Source: Mesorhizobium sp. INR15 (GTDB taxonomy: Bacteria > Pseudomonadota > Alphaproteobacteria > Rhizobiales > Rhizobiaceae). Taken from it: a stretch of 64,000 nucleotides of DNA. Positions within the stretch are counted from its first letter, which is position 1. The number at the start of each line of letters is the position of its first letter. The position numbers were made by a program, and so were the translations under genes. Of the stretch, positions 33,125-41,866 are shown in pieces. The stretch spans positions 1,612,001 to 1,676,000 of the forward strand of contig NZ_CP045496.1 of NCBI RefSeq assembly GCF_015500075.1. Reading direction: 5' to 3'. The notes beneath the pieces were generated by a model, which searched no databases, was not told the origin of the DNA, and saw only the letters and a list, made by a program, of their open reading frames with translations.

Positions 33125-33376
33125 CTATTTGAAACCCATACGCTTCAGCCAGTCCTTGCCGGCGCCGCGATCACTGACGATCGGCAGCGGGTTTTCCGAA
33201 TCGAGCCGCGCGCAGATGCGGTAGACCTCAAGCGTTTCGGCTGTCATCTCGCCGCGCTTGTAGAAGAACATGGCGGCGGCATAGCGCGTGCGGCCCGACC
33301 ACTTTTCGCCGAGCGGCGTGTTGACCAGCTCCCACTGTTCGGCGGCCTCCGCCTCATCGTCCTGCTCGTCGGACAT
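33125..33376 (-). CDS. Small acidic protein at the end of a flavoprotein operon, 83 aa
   Basis: I do not recognise a named family. The product has an acidic N-terminus (MSDEQDDEAEAAEQ), then WELVNTPLGEKWSGRTRYAA and an end with DWLKRMGFK. It starts two bases after the stop of the GcvT-like gene, so it is the last gene of a four-gene unit and could be a small subunit or accessory of that enzyme. Confidence 0.65.
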   Translation of the reverse strand: MSDEQDDEAEAAEQWELVNTPLGEKWSGRTRYAAAMFFYKRGEMTAETLEVYRICARLDSENPLPIVSDRGAGKDWLKRMGFK

Positions 33377-33378
33377 GG

Positions 33379-34614
33379 TCAGAAATCCGCGGGCGGATTG
33401 GCGGTGCGCCGGTCGAGCTTGATGAAGGGCCTTGGCACCACCTTGGCCCGCTTCATCAGCTTTTGATATTGCAGTTCGCGCATGGCGTAGATCTCGACCC
33501 AGAGGTCCTCGACCATCGTATCACCGAAAGGCCGCGCCAGCGAGGCAATCGCGATGTTGCGCTTGGCCATGGGCGACCACATGGCGGCGCTGACCAGCCC
33601 GACTTCCTGGCTTTTCTTGTAGTAGACGATGGCGTGCTCGGCCGGAATGTTGCCCTCGATCTCCAGCCCGACCAGCACATGGCGCAGCTTGCGTCTGGCG
33701 CGCGCCTCGAGGATGGCGCGGCGGCCGTTGTAGTGACCCTTGTCGAGATCGATCATGAAGCCGAGGCCGATTTCATCGGGCGTGCGAAAGCGGTCGGCGC
33801 GGATGGCATGTTCCGATGTCGTGAAGTCGGCATTGGCAACGATCAGTCCGGCTTCGAGCCGGGCACGGTTGAGTGCGGTGTAACCGATGGCGCGGATGCC
33901 GCGCAATTCGCCAGCCGTCATCAGCCGGTCCCAGAGGCTCAGCGCCTTGTCCGCCGCAACGAAGAGCTCGTAGCCGAGATCGCCGGTGAAGCCGGTGCGC
34001 GAAATGGTGACCGCGCCGCCGTCATGATCGAATTCGGCGAGGTCGAATATTTTCAGCTTTTCGACGCCCGCGAAACCGGCATCGCGCAGCACGGCGAAGG
34101 ATGTCGGTCCCTGCAAGGCAAGGCCTGCGACGGCCTGCGTCTCTTCCTCGACCGTGACATCGAAACCAGCCGCGCTGTCGAGCAGCCAGGGCAGGTGGCG
34201 TTCCTGCGAGCACAGCCGGAACCGTGTCGGCGACAGGCGGAACAAGGTGCCGTCGTCAAGGACGAAGCCCTCATCGTCGCACCAGGCGGTGTAGTGGACG
34301 CGGCCGGGCTTGAGCTTGGCGACGTCGCGCAAGGTGACGCGGTTGAGCAAGGCTTCGGCGTCCGGTCCCTCGATGCGGTATTTCGTCATCGGCGAGATGT
34401 CGAACAGGGCCGCCTGGCTGCGGATGGCGAAATACTCGAGCTCTTCGTCCCACAGCGAATGCGGGGCGCGGTAGCCGGCCCAGTTGTACCAGTCCTGCGT
34501 CCTGGCCAGTGCGTCGATTCGTGGCTGGAACGGCGTGCCGAGCCGCAAGGTGCGGAAGTGAGATTGCGCCGCGATGCGGGCCTCTGATGACTTGATAGTG
34601 GGTTGATGGGTCAT
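33379..34614 (-). CDS. GcvT-like folate-dependent aminomethyltransferase/demethylase
   Basis: The 411-residue protein has the tetrahydrofolate-binding fold: LFDISPMTKYRIEGPDAEAL, SRTGFTGDLGYELFV, ALNRARLEAGLIVAN, and a GCV_T C-terminal barrel (DLDKGHYNGRRAI onward). The family includes glycine cleavage T protein and the demethylases that move one-carbon units from N- or S-methyl compounds to tetrahydrofolate. There is no gcvH or gcvP nearby, so it is not the ordinary glycine cleavage enzyme. Its operon partners are two flavoproteins, which suggests oxidative N-demethylation of an amine. Confidence 0.85.
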   Translation of the reverse strand: MTHQPTIKSSEARIAAQSHFRTLRLGTPFQPRIDALARTQDWYNWAGYRAPHSLWDEELEYFAIRSQAALFDISPMTKYRIEGPDAEALLNRVTLRDVAKLKPGRVHYTAWCDDEGFVLDDGTLFRLSPTRFRLCSQERHLPWLLDSAAGFDVTVEEETQAVAGLALQGPTSFAVLRDAGFAGVEKLKIFDLAEFDHDGGAVTISRTGFTGDLGYELFVAADKALSLWDRLMTAGELRGIRAIGYTALNRARLEAGLIVANADFTTSEHAIRADRFRTPDEIGLGFMIDLDKGHYNGRRAILEARARRKLRHVLVGLEIEGNIPAEHAIVYYKKSQEVGLVSAAMWSPMAKRNIAIASLARPFGDTMVEDLWVEIYAMRELQYQKLMKRAKVVPRPFIKLDRRTANPPADF

Positions 34615-34659
34615 GACGGCGATCCATGGAGTGCGGCGTTGGCTGGCTGAAACATCCCG

Positions 34660-36225
34660 TTACCCCTTCATCGCGATGATGCGCCTTGCGGCGTTCAAGC
34701 CCGCCGCGCCCGAAACACCGCCACCCGGATGCGAGCCGGCACCGGCCAGGAACAGCCCATCCAGCGGCGTGTCGTAACCGGACCAACCCGATACCGGCCG
34801 CGACATCAGCATCTGGTCGGCCTGCAACTCGCCGTGATGCCAGTGGCCGCCGGGCATTCGGTAGCGGGCTTCGATGTCCGCCGGGGTCAGAAGCTCGCTG
34901 TGAAGCACCGTCTTGCCGATGCCTGGCGCATAGGCCTCAAGCTGCGCCATGATCGCTGCAAGAAATTTGGGCTTGCCGGCTGTCCAGCCCTCTTTCAGGG
35001 CATAGGGCGCGTATTGCACGATCGCCGACAGCACGCAGGCGCCGCTTGGCGCGAGCGATGGATCGGCAAGGCTGGGCAGGGTGATCTCCATCACCGGCTC
35101 GGCGGAGAATTCGCCATATTTGCAAGGGTTGAAGGCGCGTTCGACATGGTCGGGTGAGGGCGCGATGACGAGACGGCCCTTGTGGCCGGCGGCATCGACG
35201 CCGGAGAATTGCGGCGGCCGGTCGAGCGCTAGATGCAGCTTGGCGGCATCGCCCTTCATGCGGATGTTCTTCACCTTGCGCGCGAAGCCGGTGTCGATTT
35301 CGCGCGGTCCGACGAGGTCGAGGAATGTGGTTGCCGGATTGATGGCGGAGATGATCGTCCTGGCGCGCAACACCTCGCCATTGTCGAGCGCGACGCCAAC
35401 GGCACGGCCTTTCTCGACGATGATCCTGGCTACCGGCGTTCCCGTCCGAATGGCGACGCCGGCTTCTTCCGCGGCGGCGCGGATGGCAGTGACCACAGCA
35501 CCCATGCCACCCCTTGGCAGCATCTGGGCGCCGGATGCGCCGCCCGTCTCTCCGGCGAGCCGATAGTAGAGGCCGAGCAACGACGTCGGCGAGCGTGGGC
35601 CGAGATGGCTGCCGAGCGTGGCGTCGAAGGCAAGCAATCCCTTGAGGCGATCATCGGCAAGCTGCTCGTCGAGCAGATCGGCGACGTTCATCAGAAGCAC
35701 GCGCAGGAAGTCGCGCATGTCCTCCTTGCCGAGCTTCTTCAGCGCCAGCGCGGTCTGGCCGAGCGCGGCTGTCTCAAGCAACGACATGCCGCCGAGATCG
35801 GGTGGCCGACGCGCCAGGAACGGCTTCAATATGCCGGCATAGCGCAGCAGTTGCGCGCGCAGTTCCTTCCAGGCGGATTGCTCCGAGGGGTTGGCGCCGG
35901 TCAGCACCTCGCCATAGGCGCCATGCAGAACAAGCGCGGGGCCGTCCTTCGACAGCGCCACGGATGGCGCGAAGTCGTTGCGTGCGAATTGCAGCCCATG
36001 TTTTTCCAGCTCCAGCGTCTTCACCACGTCAGGGTGCAGCCGGTTCAGCACATGGGCGATGGACGAGACGCGAAAGCCCGGCGCGAAGTCCTCGGTGCGC
36101 GCCGCGCCGCCGACGTCGCCGGCGGCTTCCAGCACCAGCACCTGGCGGCCGGCTTTCGCCAGCGTGGCGGCGGCGACAAGGCCGTTATGGCCACCGCCGA
36201 TGACGATGCTGTCAAATGACGTCAT
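34660..36225 (-). CDS. Phytoene-dehydrogenase-like FAD oxidoreductase A
   Basis: The 521-residue flavoprotein has dinucleotide-binding VIGGGHNGLVAAATLAKAG at the N-terminus, VLVLEAAGDVGGAART, and the C-terminal FAD motif GLFLAGAGSHPGGGVSGAAG. This is the CrtI/PYROXD2-like family; there is no carotenoid gene nearby, so it probably oxidises an amine or similar substrate. It overlaps the neighbouring paralogue by 14 bases and precedes the GcvT-like gene by 45. Confidence 0.85.
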   Translation of the reverse strand: MTSFDSIVIGGGHNGLVAAATLAKAGRQVLVLEAAGDVGGAARTEDFAPGFRVSSIAHVLNRLHPDVVKTLELEKHGLQFARNDFAPSVALSKDGPALVLHGAYGEVLTGANPSEQSAWKELRAQLLRYAGILKPFLARRPPDLGGMSLLETAALGQTALALKKLGKEDMRDFLRVLLMNVADLLDEQLADDRLKGLLAFDATLGSHLGPRSPTSLLGLYYRLAGETGGASGAQMLPRGGMGAVVTAIRAAAEEAGVAIRTGTPVARIIVEKGRAVGVALDNGEVLRARTIISAINPATTFLDLVGPREIDTGFARKVKNIRMKGDAAKLHLALDRPPQFSGVDAAGHKGRLVIAPSPDHVERAFNPCKYGEFSAEPVMEITLPSLADPSLAPSGACVLSAIVQYAPYALKEGWTAGKPKFLAAIMAQLEAYAPGIGKTVLHSELLTPADIEARYRMPGGHWHHGELQADQMLMSRPVSGWSGYDTPLDGLFLAGAGSHPGGGVSGAAGLNAARRIIAMKG

Positions 36226-37831
36226 GGGCGGGGCTCATATGCGAGGTGGACTTGGCGAGGTCGCGCAGGATCTCGGCGGCGGCATTGCGGCCGGGTGCGC
36301 CCATGACGCCGCCGCCTGGATGGGTCGAGGAGCCACACATATAAAGGCCTCCGACCGGCGAGCGGTATTGTGCGTAGCCAGGCACCGGGCGGTTGAACAG
36401 CAGCTGGTCGAAAGTCAGTTCGCCCTGGAAGATATTGCCTTCGGTGAGGCCGACCTCGGCCTCGATCTCGCGCGGCGTGCGCACCTCCATGTGGACGATG
36501 CGGTCGCGGAAGCCGGGCGAATATTCGGCGATCTGAGCGATCACGCTTTCGGCGAAACCATCGCGGTCCGCGTCTGTCCATTCGCGCCCGGCGATCTTCG
36601 GCGGTGCGTATTGCACGAAGCAGCTCATGAAGTGTTTTCCCGGCGGCACCATGGTCGGATCGAGCGTCGTCGGAATGACCATGTCGAGGAAGGGATCGGC
36701 CGACCAGCGCCCAGCCTTCCAGTCGTCATAGGCGCGCTCCATGCGCTCCATGGAATCGGTGAAGTGCATATCGCCGCGATAGACTGGTGAATCCTTCGGC
36801 AGCGCGGGAAATTCCGGCAGCGAATCCAGCGCGATGTTGACCTTGCCGGAAGAGCCGCGAATCTTGAAGTTCTTGACCCGGCGCAGGAAGATGTCGGGGA
36901 GTTCCTTTTCCTCGACCAGCTTCAGGAAGGTGCGCTTCACGTCGGCGTTGGAAACAACCAGCTTGCCGTGGATTTCCTCGCCACCGGCCAGAACGACGCC
37001 TTTGGCCTTGCCTCTGTTGACCAGCACGTGATCAACCTCGGCGCCGGTGCGGATGGTTCCGCCGGAGGCCTGGAAGCTCGCGGCAAGCGCCTTGGTGACG
37101 GCGCCCATGCCGCCGCGCGCATAACCCCAGGCGCCGACCGAGCCGTCAACCTCGCCCATATAGTGATGCAACAGGACATAGGCAGTGCCGGGCGACATCG
37201 GGCCGAGCGCGGTGCCGATGATGCCGGACAGCGCGAAATTCGCCTTGATGACATCGGTCTCGAAATATTCGTCGAGGAAGTCCGAGATCGACATCGTCCA
37301 GAAGCGCAGCGTCAGCGCCATTTCTTCGGCCGACAGGCCGGCGAATTTCTTGCCGAGATAGAGCAGTTCACCGATGTCGCGCGGCCGCAGACTGGTCGGG
37401 TCTGGAGCGGTGCGCATCAAAAGCGGCTGGATGAAGCGGCACTGACGGGTCACGTCACGGGCATAGCGGTCATAGGCCTCCGCATCGCGCTTCGAGAATC
37501 TAGCGAATTCGCGCCGGTGCGCGTCGTGGTCTCGGTAGTTGGCGAGGTAATCGCCATCGCGGGTAAACACCGCGCCGCCCTCGTAGGAGATCACTTGCAG
37601 GCCGAAGCGCGGCAGTTCCAGGTCACGCATGATCTCGGGCCGGAACAGCGAGCAGACATAGGAGCAGTTGGAGTACAGGAAGCCCGGCGTCAGCTCGCGG
37701 CTGGTGGCGGCGCCGCCAACCCAGCCGTTCTTCTCGACGACCAGCACGTCGAGCCCGGCGCGCTGCAGATAGCAGGCATTGACCAGCCCGTTATGTCCGC
37801 CGCCGATGATGATCGCATCCCAAGCTTTCAT
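36212..37831 (-). CDS. Phytoene-dehydrogenase-like FAD oxidoreductase B
   Basis: The 539-residue flavoprotein has IIIGGGHNGLVNACYLQRAG, VLVVEKNGWVGGAAT and the C-terminal GLYMCGSSTHPGGGVMGAPG. It is related to its downstream partner but clearly diverged and longer. The two may form a heteromeric complex. It is first in a leftward unit of four genes (37831 to 33125), and the dyad TTGAA-N6-TTCAA lies about 100 bases before its start. Confidence 0.85.
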   Translation of the reverse strand: MKAWDAIIIGGGHNGLVNACYLQRAGLDVLVVEKNGWVGGAATSRELTPGFLYSNCSYVCSLFRPEIMRDLELPRFGLQVISYEGGAVFTRDGDYLANYRDHDAHRREFARFSKRDAEAYDRYARDVTRQCRFIQPLLMRTAPDPTSLRPRDIGELLYLGKKFAGLSAEEMALTLRFWTMSISDFLDEYFETDVIKANFALSGIIGTALGPMSPGTAYVLLHHYMGEVDGSVGAWGYARGGMGAVTKALAASFQASGGTIRTGAEVDHVLVNRGKAKGVVLAGGEEIHGKLVVSNADVKRTFLKLVEEKELPDIFLRRVKNFKIRGSSGKVNIALDSLPEFPALPKDSPVYRGDMHFTDSMERMERAYDDWKAGRWSADPFLDMVIPTTLDPTMVPPGKHFMSCFVQYAPPKIAGREWTDADRDGFAESVIAQIAEYSPGFRDRIVHMEVRTPREIEAEVGLTEGNIFQGELTFDQLLFNRPVPGYAQYRSPVGGLYMCGSSTHPGGGVMGAPGRNAAAEILRDLAKSTSHMSPAHDVI

Positions 37832-37930
37832 TTTGGCCCGTTCTTCATTCTGACCGACTGTTCATTTTTGCGTGATCCGCCCCCGAATGCGCGGAATTTG
37901 GCACGGCTTCAGCCATTCTGTCTAGTCGTA

Positions 37931-37946
37931 TTGAATGAATGTTCAA
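37931..37946. promoter_or_regulatory. Shared dyad operator site 1, TTGAA-N6-TTCAA
   Basis: A perfect dyad between the divergent flavoprotein operon (start 37831) and methyltransferase/TetR genes (start 38044). The same arrangement occurs at 46227-46242 and, with one mismatch, at 49188-49203. A BetI-like TetR regulator encoded at 38851 is the natural candidate to bind it. Confidence 0.6.
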
Positions 37947-38043
37947 CAAATGGTGTTGCGTTTTCTGATGCATGCGCTACGCTTTGCGGGCAAGCGAAAC
38001 TGCGCAAATCCGTGATTGAGACTGGGATTTGGGACTGGGTCCG

Positions 38044-38844
38044 ATGATCGAAACGGCAGATGCCGAGCCGGAGTATGATGACACCGCCATCCGCTTCCTC
38101 GAAGCGCTGTGGGGCGATGGCTACCTGTCGCCAGGTGGGCCTGACGAAGTCGACCGGGTTGTCGAAGGGCTTTCGCTAAGCGGCAAGACGATCCTCGATA
38201 TCGGCTGCGGTTCCGGCGGCATAACGCTGCATCTGGTCGAACGCCATCACGCGGCGCATGCCACGGGTTTCGATGTCGAACATCCGGTGATCGAGACGGC
38301 CAGACGGCGTGCCACTGCCCGCGGGCTGACGGACCGCGCGCGCTTCGTGCAGGCGGCGCCAGGACCGCTGCCTTTCGCCGATTGTTCCTTCGATGTCGTC
38401 TTCTCCAAGGATGCGCTGCTGCATGTGCCTGACAAGGACGCCTTGTTCGCGGAGATATTTCGCGTGCTGAAGCCGGGCGGGACCTTCGCTGCTTCGAACT
38501 GGATGATTTCACATGACGGTGAACCATCGCCCGAGATGAAAGCCTATGTCGTTGCGGAAGGCCTGTCCTTCGCCATGGCCTCGCCGGCGCGTTACGCACA
38601 GGCGATGCGCCAGGCCGGCTTCGCCGATGTCACTGCGAGGGACCGCAATCCCTGGTATCGCGAGGTGGCCAGGGGTGAGCTGGAACGGCTTAGAGGGCCG
38701 CTCTATCCTACCGTCGCTGCCGCCGTCGGGGCTGCCTATGTCGACAAGAACATACGAACCTGGGAAGCCATGCAGAAGGTGCTTGACAGTGGCGAGCACC
38801 GTCCCACTCATCTTCGCGGGCGAAAACCGAATGGGGTCGGTTAG
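38044..38844 (+). CDS. SAM-dependent methyltransferase, class I
   Basis: The 266-residue protein has motif I ILDIGCGSGGITLHLVE (about 44-60), then GFDVEHPVIETARR, FAECSF-like motif PFADCSFDVVFSKDALLHVP, and VLKPGGTFAASNW. The set resembles phosphoethanolamine or small-amine N-methyltransferases, but no specificity residue can be assigned. The ATG at 38044 is preferred to a TTG at 38029. It lies six bases before a BetI-like gene and is divergent from the flavoprotein operon. Confidence 0.8.
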   Translation: MIETADAEPEYDDTAIRFLEALWGDGYLSPGGPDEVDRVVEGLSLSGKTILDIGCGSGGITLHLVERHHAAHATGFDVEHPVIETARRRATARGLTDRARFVQAAPGPLPFADCSFDVVFSKDALLHVPDKDALFAEIFRVLKPGGTFAASNWMISHDGEPSPEMKAYVVAEGLSFAMASPARYAQAMRQAGFADVTARDRNPWYREVARGELERLRGPLYPTVAAAVGAAYVDKNIRTWEAMQKVLDSGEHRPTHLRGRKPNGVG

Positions 38845-38850
38845 CCAGCG

Positions 38851-39558
38851 ATGTGGAGCATGATCGCACCGATGAAAGTTGCAGCACGCGAAGAGCAATC
38901 GCTCGAGAGAAGCAGTGAACCCGAGAAACGCGGACGCAAGGCTTCGAAGGAAGTCAGGCAGCTTCAGCTGATCGAAGCGACGATCGATTCGCTGGCGAAG
39001 CGCGGTTATTCCGAGACGACGATGGCCGATGTCGCCGATGGCGCCGGCCTGTCGCGCGGCATCGTCAATTTCCATTTCGAGAGCAAGGAAAAGCTGCTCG
39101 TCGCGACCCTGCAATACATGGCGGACGAATATGCCGCGCATTGGCGCACGGCCCTGACCCGTGCCGGCGAGGATCCAGCCCGCCAGATGCAGGTCCTGGT
39201 GGCCGCCGATTTCGACCGCTCGATCTGCAACAAGCGCAAGCTGGCCGCCTGGTGCGCCTTCTGGGGCGAGGCCAAGTCGCGGCCGACCTACCAGGCGCTG
39301 TGCGGGGCGCGCGACGCGGCCTATCAGCGGAAATTCATCGAGCTTTGCGCGACGCTGAAAGAGAGCGGCGGCTACGCCTATGATCCGCAAGTCATCGCGC
39401 TGTCGCTCAGCGCCATGCTGGAAGGATTGTGGTTGCGGCTGATGATGGGCACGGAAGACGTCACCCGCGAAACCGCGCTGCAGGCGGCATACGAGTTCCT
39501 GTCGGCGGTATTCCCGAAGCACTATCCGGGGAAGGCCGGCGACGCGGCGAAATTATAA
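38851..39558 (+). CDS. TetR-family regulator, BetI-like
   Basis: The 235-residue protein has an N-terminal helix-turn-helix (AKRGYSETTMADVADGAGLS then RGIVNFHFESKEKLL, about 45-85). The ligand domain has WCAFWGEAKSRPTYQ and SLSAMLEGLWLRLMMG, characteristic of BetI, the choline-sensing repressor of glycine-betaine genes. No betA or betB gene is present, so it probably senses another quaternary amine. Start choice is uncertain (38851, 38860 or 38872). It is the likely reader of the three TTGAA-N6-TTCAA dyads. Confidence 0.85.
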   Translation: MWSMIAPMKVAAREEQSLERSSEPEKRGRKASKEVRQLQLIEATIDSLAKRGYSETTMADVADGAGLSRGIVNFHFESKEKLLVATLQYMADEYAAHWRTALTRAGEDPARQMQVLVAADFDRSICNKRKLAAWCAFWGEAKSRPTYQALCGARDAAYQRKFIELCATLKESGGYAYDPQVIALSLSAMLEGLWLRLMMGTEDVTRETALQAAYEFLSAVFPKHYPGKAGDAAKL

Positions 39559-39590
39559 GAAAACCAGAACAGACAGAGGATGGAACAGCA

Positions 39591-40673
39591 ATGAAGAAAC
39601 TGACGCGACGCCTGACGTTGACACTGGCGCTGACCAGTGTGCTCGCCGCTTCCGCGGCGGCACTCGCGGTTGCCGCCGACAAGGACCTGATCGTGTTCGA
39701 CTGGTCCGGTTACGAAGACCCGAGCTTCCATCCGAAATATGTCGAGAAGAATGGCGACTCGCCGACCTTTGCCTTCTTCGGCGATGAGGACGAGGCCTTC
39801 GAGAAGGTCCGCTCCGGCTTCAAGTCGGATCTTGGTCACCCCTGCTCGCAAAGCGTGGTGAAGTGGCGCGAGGCCGGTTTGCTGCAGCCGCTCGACACGT
39901 CCAAGATATCAGGCTGGAAAGACCTCAATCCCGGCATCATGGCGATGAAGGATCTCGCCACCACCTCGGACGGCAAGGCGTGGTTCATGCCTTGGGACTG
40001 GGGCAACACCCAGCTGACCTACAATTCCGACAAGGTCGACGCCAAGGATGTGCAGTCGCTCAAGGCCTTTGCCGATCCGAAGTTCAAGGGCCGGGTGTCG
40101 ATCGGCGACAATGTCGACGACGCCTACGCGCTGGCGAGCCTCGCCATCGGCCTGAAGGACTGGACCAAGATGACCGACGACCAGTTCAAGCAAGCATCCG
40201 ACTTCCTGCGCCAGGTGCACAAGAATGTCCGCTCCTACTGGACCGATACGACCGACATCGTGCAGTTGCTGAGCGGCGGCGAAGTCGATCTCGCCTGGGC
40301 CTGGAATGACGCGGCGGTGCAGTCGGTCGCGGCCGGTGTGCCGATCAAATCGAAAAAGGATACTGACGAGGGCATCTCGACCTGGGTCTGTGGTTACGTG
40401 CTGTTCAAGTACGCCCCCGGCAATGTCGACAAGGCCTATGACTATCTGAACGCCATCAACGACCCGGAAATCGCCAAGGTTCTGGTCAAGGGCTGGGGCT
40501 ACGGACAGGCCAATGCCAAGGGCATGGCAGGTGTCGATCCGGCGGTTCTGAAGGAAAAGGGCTATGACGACGTACAGAAATTCGTGGACAAGACCCTGTT
40601 CCAGTCGCCAGTTCCATCGGACCTCAAGCTCAAAATGATCGCCGAATTCGAGAAGATCAAGGCTGGCTACTAA
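39591..40673 (+). CDS. PotD-type ABC substrate-binding protein, copy 1
   Basis: Periplasmic binding protein of 360 residues. The signal peptide starts MKKLTRRLTLTLALTSVLAA and is cleaved near AVAADKD. The mature part has IVFDWSGYEDPSFHPKY, FAFFGDEDEAFEKVRSG, GKAWFMPWDWGNTQLTYN and ISTWVCGYVLFKYA, an extracellular solute-binding family related to spermidine/putrescine receptors. It is closely similar along its whole length to the next gene. It probably serves the PotABC-type transporter at 43137-46001. Confidence 0.9.
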   Translation: MKKLTRRLTLTLALTSVLAASAAALAVAADKDLIVFDWSGYEDPSFHPKYVEKNGDSPTFAFFGDEDEAFEKVRSGFKSDLGHPCSQSVVKWREAGLLQPLDTSKISGWKDLNPGIMAMKDLATTSDGKAWFMPWDWGNTQLTYNSDKVDAKDVQSLKAFADPKFKGRVSIGDNVDDAYALASLAIGLKDWTKMTDDQFKQASDFLRQVHKNVRSYWTDTTDIVQLLSGGEVDLAWAWNDAAVQSVAAGVPIKSKKDTDEGISTWVCGYVLFKYAPGNVDKAYDYLNAINDPEIAKVLVKGWGYGQANAKGMAGVDPAVLKEKGYDDVQKFVDKTLFQSPVPSDLKLKMIAEFEKIKAGY

Positions 40674-40690
40674 ACCCTCTCTGGCTGGTT

Positions 40691-40721
40691 CCGTCTGCCC
40701 GCCCAGAGGGCCGGCAGACGG
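40691..40721 (+). terminator. Hairpin between the tandem binding-protein genes
   Basis: CCGTCTGCC (40691-40699) pairs with GGCAGACGG (40713-40721), with a further GC-rich inner stem. No T run follows, so it may stabilise the upstream mRNA 3' end rather than terminate. Confidence 0.4.
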
Positions 40722-40789
40722 GCTCGCCAAAGCCCCGGAATTCTCCTAACCTCGCTATGGTGTTTTTCGCGACGGGGGAGTTTCGCGTC

Positions 40790-41866
40790 ATGAATTCCAT
40801 GCTTCGCCGCCTTGCCCTTGCCGCCATGTGTACGATTGGCGCCGGCGCGGTCTACGCGCTCGCCGAAGGCGGCGGCGATCTCGTGGTGTTCGACTGGTCG
40901 GGCTATGAAGACCCGCTGCTGCATCCCGCCTACACCGCCAAATACGGCGCCGAGCCGACCTTCGCTTTCTTTGGCGACGAGGATGAAGCCTTCGAGAAGA
41001 TGCGGGCTGGGTTCAAGGCCGACATCGCGCATCCCTGCTCGCAGAGCGTGGTGAGGTGGCGCGAGGCTGGGTTGCTGCAGCCGCTCGACACCAGCCGTAT
41101 CGCCGGCTGGAAGGACCTCAATCCCGGCATCATGGGAATGAAGGATCTCGCCACCACCGCCGACGGCAAGGCCTGGTTCATGCCGTTCGACTGGGGCAAC
41201 ACGTCGCTGCTCTACCGGACCGACAAGGTCACCTCTGAGGAAGCGCAATCACTCAAGATCTTCGCCGACCCGAAGTACAAGGGCCGCGTCACCATCGGCG
41301 ACAATGTCGATGATGCCTATGCGCTGGCGAGCCTCGTGCTTGGCCTCAAGGACTGGACCAAGATGACCGACGCGCAGTTCAAGGACGCGTCGAGCTTCCT
41401 GCGCGAGGTGCACAAGAACATCCGTTTCTACTGGACCGACGACACCGATCTCAACCAGGCCTTTATCGGCAATGAGGTCGATCTGGTATGGGGCTGGAAC
41501 GAGACCTTCGTGACGCTGAAGGGCCAGGGCATGCCGATCGCCATGAACCGCGACACCAAGGAAGGCATTTCGACCTGGGTGTGCGGCTATGTCCTGATGA
41601 AGGACGCGCCCGGCAAGCTCGACCAGGCCTATGAGTTCCTGAGCGCGGTCAATGCGCCTCCTGTATCGGATTACATGGTCAAGACCTTCGGCTACGGCCA
41701 CGGCAATGGCGCCGGCATGGCCGCTATCGACCACAAGGTGCTGGCCGACCGGGGCTTCGACAATCTCGACAAGTTCCTCGACAAGACACTGTTCCAGCAG
41801 CCGGTGGCGCCTGAACTCAAACAGCGGATGGTCGCGGAGTTCGAGAAGATCAAGGCCGGCTATTGA
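40790..41866 (+). CDS. PotD-type ABC substrate-binding protein, copy 2
   Basis: The 358-residue paralogue of the preceding gene shares long stretches such as KGRVTIGDNVDDAYALASL, LGLKDWTKMTDAQFKDAS and STWVCGYVLMKDAPGKLDQA. It has a short signal peptide (MNSMLRRLALAAMCTIGAGA). GGGGGAG lies nine bases before the ATG at 40790. Differences cluster in the middle (FYWTDDTDLNQAFIGNEVDL versus the copy-1 version), so the two may bind related but different ligands. Its stop overlaps the next start (TTGA). Confidence 0.9.
   Translation: MNSMLRRLALAAMCTIGAGAVYALAEGGGDLVVFDWSGYEDPLLHPAYTAKYGAEPTFAFFGDEDEAFEKMRAGFKADIAHPCSQSVVRWREAGLLQPLDTSRIAGWKDLNPGIMGMKDLATTADGKAWFMPFDWGNTSLLYRTDKVTSEEAQSLKIFADPKYKGRVTIGDNVDDAYALASLVLGLKDWTKMTDAQFKDASSFLREVHKNIRFYWTDDTDLNQAFIGNEVDLVWGWNETFVTLKGQGMPIAMNRDTKEGISTWVCGYVLMKDAPGKLDQAYEFLSAVNAPPVSDYMVKTFGYGHGNGAGMAAIDHKVLADRGFDNLDKFLDKTLFQQPVAPELKQRMVAEFEKIKAGY

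Noticed and set aside
33379..34614. GcvT-like gene considered as the glycine cleavage T protein
   Set aside because: No gcvH or gcvP beside it and its operon partners are flavoproteins, so an ordinary glycine cleavage role is unlikely.
34660..37831. Phytoene-dehydrogenase-like genes considered as carotenoid biosynthesis
   Set aside because: No crtB, crtE or other carotenoid gene nearby; surrounding genes point to amine catabolism.
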